Shown one piece after another: positions 1 to 5,149 of a stretch of 5,149 bases of DNA (its first letter is position 1; each line of letters starts with the position of its first letter). Origin of the DNA: Candidatus Zhuqueibacterota bacterium (lineage in GTDB: Bacteria; SM23-31); assembly GCA_022562855.1 (NCBI GenBank), contig JADFON010000177.1, positions 1 to 5,149 on the forward strand, written 5' to 3'. The notes below the pieces were generated by a model. That model was not told the origin of the DNA. It worked only from the letters and a program-made list of their open reading frames with translations, and searched no databases. Position numbers and translations under genes: made by a program.

Positions 1-1
1 A

Positions 2-325
2 ACTGTCACGCCAATATCTGGTGTGTTTACAGAGGCAGTCAATGTATTGTTAATTTTAAAAGATCACGGTGCAGATGTGGATTTATCATCATCTTGGAAT
101 GTTATCGAATTAGAAGATGCAGTTCCACAATCAATTAAAGTCACATTGACTTCACCATTTGGTGAGTTCTCAACTAGAGGTGCAAAGATTCAGAAATTTG
201 ACAGAATATATCTGCAAGTAACTGACATTCGTGGAAATGTCTTCAAGGACGTGTTCCATGTCAGAAAGATAAAACGTCCACGCAAAGGCGGAAAAGGCAA
301 ACAGATGATCCTCAACGATTTTTGA
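2..325 (+). CDS. Hypothetical protein, 5' end beyond the window
   Basis: The frame is open from the window edge; a GTG at 23 could be read as a start, but the frame is open upstream of it (T-V-T-P-I-S-G before GTG), so the gene more likely begins outside the window. The visible 107 residues look like a real soluble protein: an amphipathic stretch near the N-terminal side (TEAVNVLLILKDHG), then alternating beta-like segments (SIKVTLTSPFGEF, DRIYLQVTDIRGNVFKDVFHVRKI), and a basic tail (KRPRKGGKGK) just before the stop. No membrane segment or signal peptide is visible. Codon choice is narrow: all four Ala are GCA, all four Pro are CCA, and all seven Ser are TCA or TCT, unlike the mixed GCC/GCG, CCG/CCC and TCC/AGC use in the large gene to the right. 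The last ~150 nt overlap the 3' end of the SecA-like gene on the other strand. I do not recognise the family. An archaeal or viral origin is possible from the codon style but unproven. The stop at 323-325 may itself be created by a junction, so the C-terminus may also be incomplete. Confidence 0.6.
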   Translation, partial: TVTPISGVFTEAVNVLLILKDHGADVDLSSSWNVIELEDAVPQSIKVTLTSPFGEFSTRGAKIQKFDRIYLQVTDIRGNVFKDVFHVRKIKRPRKGGKGKQMILNDF

Positions 326-3175
326 AAGCTGTTCTTTATGCCCAAAATCCAACATTAAAGCGGGCAACCTGCCATTCAAATAATCGAGACTCGTATTAAA
401 TACCGATTCGACCGAAAATTTGAACTGTTCGAATTCAGCCGGAGTCATAAATTTTTCTTTAAATAAATCGTTGATCAATTTTTTTGTTATTATCGAAATC
501 GATTCGTATATCCATGTTTCGCAGTCCATCGTCTCGCCGGTTACCGACTCTCTGAAATCAGAAATGCATTTTCTCTGACTTTCAACAATTGAGCCAAAAA
601 ACAAATTTTCCTCACGGGCATTTTCCGAATCTTTGTCGCTTTTGACCTGCGCTCCATAAACGGATAGAATTTGAATTAGATTCCTCACAAAAGGTATGCG
701 TAAAATTTTCCCGGACATATACTTTACGTTTCGCTTTCCCGGAATAACAACCGCAATTTCCCCTATCAGAGCGCCGGAGTCGGAGTTTTTCATTATTTCG
801 TCTTCAAGCGATGTATAGAATATCGACGACCCTGTCCTTCCCTGTCTGCCGGTTCTTCCCCTCAACTGTGTGTTTATCCTGCCGGAATGTCCGGGTTCGC
901 CTCCGATTACATGCAGTCCCGTGCCGAAGGTCAGACGCATCACACTGTCCAAATCCGCATTTTGAAAAGTATTCATATTTCGTTGACTGCGTCGTTTACC
1001 GTTCCCGCCCGCATACTTGTCCCTTTCTTTTCGGGACTTGTCATCCCTGAACTTCAGAGTAATTTTGAATAAATCTCTGAATTGTACTTTTCCGGTTCTT
1101 GTAAATTCTTCCCGTAGTCCCGATTCAGTTAGTGTTTCCATGAGAATATCAAACTCATATCTTGAATAGACCGAAATTTGAATTTCTTTGGTTTGGGGCA
1201 GTAATGATATTACATAGTTTGCAAAGTTTTGCGCAATTATGACGTCATTCTCACCGGGAACATTGATATCGACGCCCCTGCCTGCCATATTGGTCGAAAT
1301 CGTCACGGCATTCAGTTGTCCCGCCCCGGCTATAATCTCTGCTTCTTCACACTCGTTCTTTGCATTAAGGATTTTACAAGCGATGCCTGCCCCCTTCTTT
1401 TTGGGGCTTGGATTTTTCTCGCCGTTTCCGGAAAAACTTCCCGATGCAAGTGTTTTGTATAATTCCTCCGATTCTTTGACAGAGGAAGTACCGATCAAAA
1501 CGGGTCTTCCCATCGAATGATTAAACAGTATATCTGATATAAGCGCTTTTTTCTTTTCGCTCTTTCGTGCAAAAAGCATCGTTTGAAAGTGCTTAACTGC
1601 CGGCGCTTTGAATGTTGGAATATCAAACGATTTTATTGAATATATTTTTTCAAACTCCTTCCGGTTCGGAGATATGGTGCCCGACATCGCACAAATTCTC
1701 GAATAATTCGAAAGCAGAGCAGGTATCGTTGTAGATGTGACAACCACATCAGACTGCGTTTGTCTCACGTTTTCTTTGTATTCCACAGCCTGTGTGAGAC
1801 CCATTTGATACTTTTTCTGTGGGTCGGGTCTTCCGGTTGAAGCAGTAATCAGTTCAATTTTTTTGTTCTCTGAAAGAATATAATCCTTGTCCCTCAGCAA
1901 TAATGTTTGCGCATAAAGTGCGTTTTGAATAGAAGACAGTAAATTGAGCTGATGGTATTCTCTGTCCTGTAGTTTCTTTAACCTGTATTTTTTTTGATAC
2001 CGGTTTAGACCGCTTTTCAAAATAGAATCCGCCTGTTTGCTGTAATCGGGGATTAAAAATAACCCATCAACATCAGGATACGTATTTTCGATCAACGCCA
2101 TCCCTTTTTCCGTCAGGGCGCACTCTTTTTTATCCTCATTCACAACAAAAAGCAAATAACGTTCTACGTGGTCTTGAAATCCGTTTTCGGTTAGAAAGGT
2201 GTGTTCAAACTTATCCGCTTTGTTCCCGATAGCCGGATTCTTCGCATAAAACTCCTGAAGCCAGTCTCCGGCGAATCCACTGTATTTTACCTGGACTAAG
2301 AGATTAAGATAGTCACGACAGTCCTTATATTCATGATCTCCTTTTCCCAGTTGTACCTTTAAACCGTCAGAATATTTTTCTTGCTTTTCGATTAGATGCC
2401 TGACAATATTTCCGGCTGTTTGCACGTCTGTATCAAAACGCTGAACCGTAGAAGATAAAATTACCGGGGTCTGTAGTTCATCGAGCATGATGTGGTCGGC
2501 TTCGTCAACTATAACATAATTTCTGGCACGGCACATTGCCTCTGAATTCACGGACCTGACCGAATCACGCAGAAAATCAAATGCGAATTCTTTATCTGAC
2601 CCGAATACGACCTGTGCATCATAGGCAGATCCTTTGTCCCTGTCATCCGCAGTCAAAAAGGCAGACGTTATGCCGAGTTTTTCAAGAACAGGACCTATCC
2701 ATGAACGGTCTCTTTCCGCAAGGTAATTATTTGAGGTCATAACGTGGACTTTACCAAATAACGCATGGTAAGCGATCGGGAAAAGACTTATTAATGTTTT
2801 ACCTTCACCCGTTCTCACCCGGATAAAGCGGTTTTCACCGATCTCATCGCACAAGATAATTCCCGCCTTGATCTGAACGTTCCATGGGACAAGATTCCAT
2901 GTGTACTTTTTACCAAAAACCAGCCAGGAATCTCCAACAGACCTTTTGCAGGTTACAAATACACAGGCCGCCGCCTTGTTTACAAGCAGATGAGAATCTT
3001 CCGGATATCTCGATTCCAAACTGTGGAAAAAATTTCTCAGGGAAGTAAAATCCTTACATTCGGAGTCTATTTCGCGGGCAAAAACCAGTATTTTTTTGAC
3101 CCGTTCTTCCAGGTCTAAAACCATGTTTCTGTTTTTAAAAGCAAATTCTTCTATTTTTGATTCAATCAGCGACAT
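170..3175 (-). CDS. Divergent SecA-like ATPase, C-terminus probably replaced
   Basis: This is a 1001-codon frame of the SecA family, the ATPase that pushes preproteins through SecYEG at the inner membrane. SecA landmarks in order: NVQIKAGIIL (99-108, Q-motif region), Walker A TGEGKT (122-127), MTSNNYLAERD (146-156), FAFDFLRD (197-204), Walker B DEAD (224-227) followed by LDELQTPVIL, TGRPDPQKKYQMGLTQAVEYKE (447-468), MSGT (497-500), GRPVLIGTSSVKESEELY (556-573), TNMAGRG (628-634), GLHVIGGE (753-760), QLRGRTGRQG (770-779) and FYTSLEDEIM (786-795). Oddities: the usual DE(H/F)TGR is TASTGRP; the region between DEAD and RDKDYIL, which holds the preprotein cross-linking domain, is ~190 residues rather than ~150; ~118 residues separate TNMAGRG from GLHVIGG; two hairpin repeats are embedded. 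After the QRK segment (867-869) the expected two-helix finger (LWKEH...RGYAQ-type sequence) and zinc-binding tail are absent, and residues after ~950 are antisense to the gene at 2-325. The true 3' end is therefore probably missing. The ATG at 3175 has no good Shine-Dalgarno. Family assignment is secure; whether it exports proteins is not. Confidence 0.88.
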   Translation of the reverse strand: MSLIESKIEEFAFKNRNMVLDLEERVKKILVFAREIDSECKDFTSLRNFFHSLESRYPEDSHLLVNKAAACVFVTCKRSVGDSWLVFGKKYTWNLVPWNVQIKAGIILCDEIGENRFIRVRTGEGKTLISLFPIAYHALFGKVHVMTSNNYLAERDRSWIGPVLEKLGITSAFLTADDRDKGSAYDAQVVFGSDKEFAFDFLRDSVRSVNSEAMCRARNYVIVDEADHIMLDELQTPVILSSTVQRFDTDVQTAGNIVRHLIEKQEKYSDGLKVQLGKGDHEYKDCRDYLNLLVQVKYSGFAGDWLQEFYAKNPAIGNKADKFEHTFLTENGFQDHVERYLLFVVNEDKKECALTEKGMALIENTYPDVDGLFLIPDYSKQADSILKSGLNRYQKKYRLKKLQDREYHQLNLLSSIQNALYAQTLLLRDKDYILSENKKIELITASTGRPDPQKKYQMGLTQAVEYKENVRQTQSDVVVTSTTIPALLSNYSRICAMSGTISPNRKEFEKIYSIKSFDIPTFKAPAVKHFQTMLFARKSEKKKALISDILFNHSMGRPVLIGTSSVKESEELYKTLASGSFSGNGEKNPSPKKKGAGIACKILNAKNECEEAEIIAGAGQLNAVTISTNMAGRGVDINVPGENDVIIAQNFANYVISLLPQTKEIQISVYSRYEFDILMETLTESGLREEFTRTGKVQFRDLFKITLKFRDDKSRKERDKYAGGNGKRRSQRNMNTFQNADLDSVMRLTFGTGLHVIGGEPGHSGRINTQLRGRTGRQGRTGSSIFYTSLEDEIMKNSDSGALIGEIAVVIPGKRNVKYMSGKILRIPFVRNLIQILSVYGAQVKSDKDSENAREENLFFGSIVESQRKCISDFRESVTGETMDCETWIYESISIITKKLINDLFKEKFMTPAEFEQFKFSVESVFNTSLDYLNGRLPALMLDFGHKEQLSKIVEDHLFAFSAFAWTFYLSDMEHVLEDISTNVSYLQIYSVKFLNLCTSS
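300..330. other. Suspected sequence junction (chimera or recombination)
   Basis: Left of here the plus strand carries a convincing protein. Right of here the minus strand carries a convincing SecA-like protein. The two frames overlap antisense by 156 nt (170-325). SecA similarity fades before this point and the conserved two-helix finger is missing, while codon choice changes from GCA/CCA/TCA-only to mixed. The simplest reading is that two unrelated sequences meet here, either by assembly error at a contig end or by a real recombination event. G+C does not discriminate (115 of the first 300 bases are G or C, not far from the adjacent stretch), so the exact point cannot be fixed from sequence alone. 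Confidence 0.5.
1016..1039 (-). repeat. Intragenic hairpin repeat, copy 1
   Basis: On the minus strand this reads as AAG-TCCC, loop GAAAAGAAA, then GGGA-CAAG: stem GTCCC/GGGAC (1019-1023 with 1033-1037) and a 9-nt loop. It matches copy 3 at 20 of 24 positions and copy 2 at 19 of 24, without gaps. Two of the differences from the other copies are paired (C:G becomes T:A in the stem), so base pairing is preserved. It encodes KSRKERDK (residues 713-720) of the SecA-like protein, inside the long insertion between TNMAGRG and GLHVIGG. An arm CATCCCTGA follows at 1042-1050 on the plus strand, four nt beyond the stem, and recurs at copy 3. Confidence 0.62.
1386..1409 (-). repeat. Intragenic hairpin repeat, copy 2
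   Basis: On the minus strand this reads as AAG-CCCC, loop AAAAAGAAG, then GGGG-CAGG: stem GCCCC/GGGGC (1389-1393 with 1403-1407) and a 9-nt loop. It matches copy 3 at 21 of 24 positions. It encodes part of PSPKKKGAG (residues 589-597) of the SecA-like protein, between LYKTL and CKILNAK. Canonical SecA has only about seven to nine residues there, so this site carries roughly 15 extra residues. The codon phase differs from copy 1: the repeat begins on a third codon position here and on a first position there. Confidence 0.62.
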
Positions 3176-3229
3176 TGTGTATACGGGTTTATCCGTTATT
3201 TCCGGCAGTTTTATAACAAGAACGCTTTG

Positions 3230-4132
3230 TCAATCAACCGTTAATTTTTCCGCAAGCACAAGCCAGTCATATATATCGTTATTGCTTGCGCCAAGCCCGA
3301 AATGTTTGATTACCGGTTCGGGATAGTAGAATCTTTCCAAAGAAATAATTCGAAAACCATGATTTGACAAAATATCTTCCAACTCAAATTGAGAGTAGAG
3401 TTTGATCCGAAGGTCACCGTTTTTCATATCTATGGACCCGCCCACCGGGTCAAACCTTCTCTTTTCTAATTCGTCGTAAACATGTTTTAACGCGGTATTC
3501 TCATCATGCCCGCCGTTCGTAAAGTTCTCTTTTATTCTGTATGCCTGTTCTAAATGGTTTTCATTGCTGGGAAAAAGACCAAGCAGAAAACCTCCGCCGC
3601 AGAGAGTCCGGTGTATTTCAGAAAACATCATAAACCTGTCAATTCTTTCAACAGCCAAAATCGAATTGACCGCAACTATCTCTTCGAAAAAATTGCTGCG
3701 GAATGGAAGTTGCGCACTGTCAGCCGTTACCGTAAAAACGGGGGATTTACTTTTGTTATTGCGTAAGCCCCGAAAAGATAGGGGCAGGCCATCCCTGACG
3801 GGACAAATGAGCTTCGCTTTTGCGATCATTGCAGACGAAAAATCGATCCCGACCACTCTCTTTATACGGTTGGGCAGACCATTTTGATTCAATGAAAGAT
3901 AGTTCAGGAAATAGCCGTTGCCGCAACCGTTATCAAGTACCCAGGCGGTTTTCGAGTTGCTTGCCCGGTTTACTCGATCCTTTTGATTTTTCTTTTTGAT
4001 CGATTCAACGGCAGAATAAAAAATCCGCTCAGTCTCCGGATCATGAAATGGGGAAATAATTTCATTTCTGTAGTTATCCGAAACATCTCCCCAATAATTT
4101 ATCTGTGGATTCTTTCCGTTCAGGTTTTCCAC
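3230..4132 (-). CDS. Class I SAM-dependent methyltransferase
   Basis: This 300-residue protein has the Rossmann-type fold signature of S-adenosylmethionine methyltransferases. Motif I is VLDNGCGNG (65-73), the SAM-binding glycine loop. VVGIDFSSAMIAKAK (93-107) carries the acidic residue (D97) expected to bind the ribose hydroxyls. ADSAQLPF (137-144) is the motif II/III region, followed by FEEIVAVNSILAVE (149-162), and GGGFLLGLFPSNEN (179-192) fits the later strand 5 region. The C-terminal DWLVLAEK is a common ending in this fold. The spacing from D97 to D138 is about 15 residues longer than usual and contains hairpin repeat copy 3. The N-terminal INYWGDVSDNY fits the YW-type entry helix of the Methyltransf_11/25 group. 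Length is slightly above the usual 220-280. The start is GTG at 4132; an in-frame TAA 18 nt upstream leaves no earlier start, and the nearest purine run (GGTGAA) is too close to be a standard Shine-Dalgarno. The substrate (small molecule, lipid, protein or RNA) cannot be told. It ends 54 nt before the SecA-like gene on the same strand, so one transcript is likely. Confidence 0.88.
   Translation of the reverse strand: MENLNGKNPQINYWGDVSDNYRNEIISPFHDPETERIFYSAVESIKKKNQKDRVNRASNSKTAWVLDNGCGNGYFLNYLSLNQNGLPNRIKRVVGIDFSSAMIAKAKLICPVRDGLPLSFRGLRNNKSKSPVFTVTADSAQLPFRSNFFEEIVAVNSILAVERIDRFMMFSEIHRTLCGGGFLLGLFPSNENHLEQAYRIKENFTNGGHDENTALKHVYDELEKRRFDPVGGSIDMKNGDLRIKLYSQFELEDILSNHGFRIISLERFYYPEPVIKHFGLGASNNDIYDWLVLAEKLTVD
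3765..3804 (+). repeat. Intragenic hairpin repeat, copy 3, with second small hairpin
   Basis: The core at 3765-3788 reads on the plus strand as AAG-CCCC, loop GAAAAGATA, then GGGG-CAGG: stem GCCCC/GGGGC (3767-3771 with 3781-3785). Four nt beyond the stem lies CATCCCTGA (3790-3798), also found at the same spacing beside copy 1. It extends here into a second small inverted repeat, TCCC-TGAC-GGGA (3792-3803). The core is antisense to the methyltransferase and encodes GLPLSFRGL (residues 115-123), in an apparent insertion between the SAM-binding strand after motif I and the motif II acidic region. Copies 1 and 2 have the core on the sense strand of their gene, so this copy is flipped relative to its host gene. 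Confidence 0.65.
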
Positions 4133-4245
4133 TTCACCAACGATTTAGTTTTTCAAAAATATCTGTGAAAACGCATATTAATTTTGTACATTTTTAAAAA
4201 AAAAGCGCCGTTTATCATTCTTCAACGTATGCCATAAGTATCAAA

Positions 4246-4253
4246 CAAAGATA
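4246..4253 (-). promoter_or_regulatory. Possible -7 box (TATCTTTG) for the methyltransferase-SecA unit
   Basis: The minus strand reads TATCTTTG here, matching the TAnnTTTG -7 consensus known from Bacteroidota primary promoters. It would give a leader of roughly 100 nt before the GTG at 4132. I do not see a clean -33 TTTG at the expected distance, and TAATTTTG on the plus strand at 4179-4186 also fits the same loose pattern, so this is only a candidate and depends on the organism being of that lineage. Confidence 0.2.
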
Positions 4254-4396
4254 TAATAAAAACTCGTAACATAAAACAGTTTTTTTTGAACGGTTTAGCA
4301 TTAAGGCACTTTTAATTATATCCTGTCGATACAACTATTCTCTTAACAACAATCAGATATTATTTACGAAAAGTAATTGACCAAAAAATGAGCTTT

Positions 4397-4401
4397 GGAG
4401 G
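4397..4401 (+). promoter_or_regulatory. Shine-Dalgarno GGAGG
   Basis: A perfect GGAGG sits 6 nt before the ATG at 4408. It decides the start of the coiled-coil gene and rules out the ATG at 4388, which has no such site. It is clearly stronger than anything before the two minus-strand genes. Confidence 0.85.
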
Positions 4402-4407
4402 ATTTCA

Positions 4408-5149
4408 ATGCCAAAAGGGAAAAAGCAGTCCATTCAAGCGGAAATGGAGCAAATTCAGCAGTTAAAGAGCGAAGATCAGAATTTAAACGACCTACTGCGA
4501 AAGTCTGAAGCGCAAACACACGAAGAACTTGCAGAAGCCTCTCAAAGAAGCTCTTTTGTCAAAGAATACATGCAGGTCAACCAGGAACTTGCCGGAAGGA
4601 TCAACACCTTTCTTGACAAGAGCCAGAGCTATTCTGAAAAGTTTAAAACGATGATGAAACAGCCGAGTAAAAGTACCTTCGGCAGATTATTCAGGGCAAC
4701 ATTCAAGTCAAAAACAGCCTTTACACCGGAAAAAGTATCTGAAGTAATAATGGACATGTACACAAACATGATATTGCAGAAGGACGCCGTAGCCAAACAG
4801 CTCAGCATTATCGAAAGCAGAAGAGAGGATTTGTTTTCACAGAGTACCGAAGCAGTAAACGATCTCGAAAAAGCCGATGTGAACTTCAACGAAACGAAAG
4901 GCAAATTCAATACTCTCGATAAGAGCCTGAAAACAGCGACTGCGGTTCTCGATAATGACGGCGCCGTGGCAGATATTGTATTAGAATCACTGGAAGAATA
5001 TTTTGGAGAATTGAACATTGAGGGTACCACCCCGACGAAAATAAGTCTTTCGAAAATTAATATTCTTGTCGATAAACTTGAAAAACTCGTAACGGAAGCA
5101 GATGAAACAAAAAAGAAATTTGAAATCGAATTAAATGCGGCAAACTCTG
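4408..5149 (+). CDS. Helical, coiled-coil-like protein of unknown function, 3' end beyond the window
   Basis: An ATG with GGAGG six nt upstream opens a frame that has no stop through the window end: 247 codons plus one base. The protein starts MPKGKKQS, without a signal peptide or membrane segment, so it looks cytoplasmic. It is very rich in Lys, Glu, Gln, Ser and Asn with regularly spaced Leu/Ile/Val/Phe, the pattern of long helices and coiled coils. Likely helical blocks are residues 9-84, 107-181 and 212-243. A basic, hydrophobic stretch (FGRLFRATFKSKTAF, 91-105) and a short break with Gly, Thr and Pro (FGELNIEGTTPTK, 199-211) separate them. I do not recognise a family; structural or scaffold roles are possible but unsupported. 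It is divergent from the methyltransferase-SecA pair, with 275 nt between starts, so it may share control with them or be unrelated. A minus-strand open frame at 4629-5030 is a shadow of this gene. Confidence 0.8.
   Translation, partial: MPKGKKQSIQAEMEQIQQLKSEDQNLNDLLRKSEAQTHEELAEASQRSSFVKEYMQVNQELAGRINTFLDKSQSYSEKFKTMMKQPSKSTFGRLFRATFKSKTAFTPEKVSEVIMDMYTNMILQKDAVAKQLSIIESRREDLFSQSTEAVNDLEKADVNFNETKGKFNTLDKSLKTATAVLDNDGAVADIVLESLEEYFGELNIEGTTPTKISLSKINILVDKLEKLVTEADETKKKFEIELNAANS

Larger units (their letters stand above)
4133..4407. other. AT-rich divergent intergenic region
   Basis: This 275-nt gap separates the left-pointing methyltransferase from the right-pointing coiled-coil gene and should hold promoters for both. 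It is rich in A and T runs (T5A9 at 4191-4204, T8 near 4281-4288). I see no open frame of note, no tRNA and no GC-rich terminator hairpin. A small TTAC-GAAAA-GTAA inverted repeat lies at 4364-4376, about 30 nt before the coiled-coil start; it is too short to call an operator. Confidence 0.6.

Noticed and set aside
1239-1246. Perfect palindrome TGACGTCA
   Set aside because: It lies inside the SecA-like coding sequence, and a single 8-nt palindrome is expected by chance.
811-1520. Several plus-strand open frames of 61-93 codons
   Set aside because: All are antisense to conserved SecA motifs and show no Shine-Dalgarno or protein-like composition.
2883-2901. Inverted repeat CATGG with 9-nt loop and CCATG
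   Set aside because: It arises from two Trp-Asn coding spots (WNLVPWN) near the conserved SecA Q-motif, and its loop does not match the repeat family.
3554-3887. Plus-strand open frames opposite the methyltransferase
   Set aside because: They are antisense to the SAM-binding motifs and are shadows.
4044-4064. TGAAAT...ATTTCA inverted repeat with 9-nt loop
   Set aside because: It is AT-rich, lies in methyltransferase coding sequence and has no similarity to the three GC-stem repeats beyond loop length.
4190-4208. T/A run next to GCGCC as a possible terminator
   Set aside because: There is no stable GC stem before the T run on either strand, and it lies upstream of genes in both directions.
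4629-5030. Minus-strand open frame of 133 codons
   Set aside because: It is fully antisense to the well-initiated coiled-coil gene and has a low-complexity Ser/Leu/Phe composition typical of a shadow of a Lys/Glu-rich gene.
4258-5093. 13-nt direct repeat AAAAACTCGTAAC at 4258-4270 and 5081-5093
   Set aside because: One 13-nt AT-rich match in 5 kb is within chance expectation, and one copy is in coding sequence.

Overview
The window looks like a fragment of an uncultivated bacterium. The main body (about 330-5149) has mixed codon use and no rRNA, tRNA, CRISPR array or transposase that I can see. A Bacteroidota/Ignavibacteriota-like (FCB) source is a guess. It rests on the bacterial SecA family, the weak Shine-Dalgarno signals on the left-pointing genes and one TAnnTTTG-like box; nothing in the window settles taxonomy.

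Layout, left to right: (1) 2-325, plus strand: the 3' part of a small gene of unknown function, cut by the window edge, with its own codon habits. (2) 170-3175, minus strand: a large SecA-like ATPase. Its last ~50 codons lie antisense to gene 1 and are probably not genuine SecA sequence, so a sequence junction (misassembly, or real recombination) is suspected near 300-330. (3) 3230-4132, minus strand: a class I SAM-dependent methyltransferase, 54 nt upstream of the SecA-like gene and probably co-transcribed with it. (4) 4133-4407: an AT-rich divergent intergenic region. (5) 4408-5149, plus strand: a lysine/glutamate-rich, helical, coiled-coil-like protein with a strong Shine-Dalgarno, running off the right edge; only its first 247 residues are present.

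The most unusual signal is a short hairpin repeat present three times (1016-1039, 1386-1409, 3765-3788). Every copy is inside a coding sequence. The copies match at 19-21 of 24 positions without gaps, keep a 5-bp stem and 9-nt loop, and show one compensatory C:G to T:A stem change. Each sits where the host protein has extra residues compared with its family, and the copies are read in different frames or orientations. This resembles the behaviour of Rickettsia palindromic elements: a mobile hairpin tolerated inside genes as a surface-loop insertion.

How the genes work together is not clear. A divergent SecA ATPase beside a methyltransferase and opposite a coiled-coil protein could be an accessory export or modification module, but that is inference from adjacency only.
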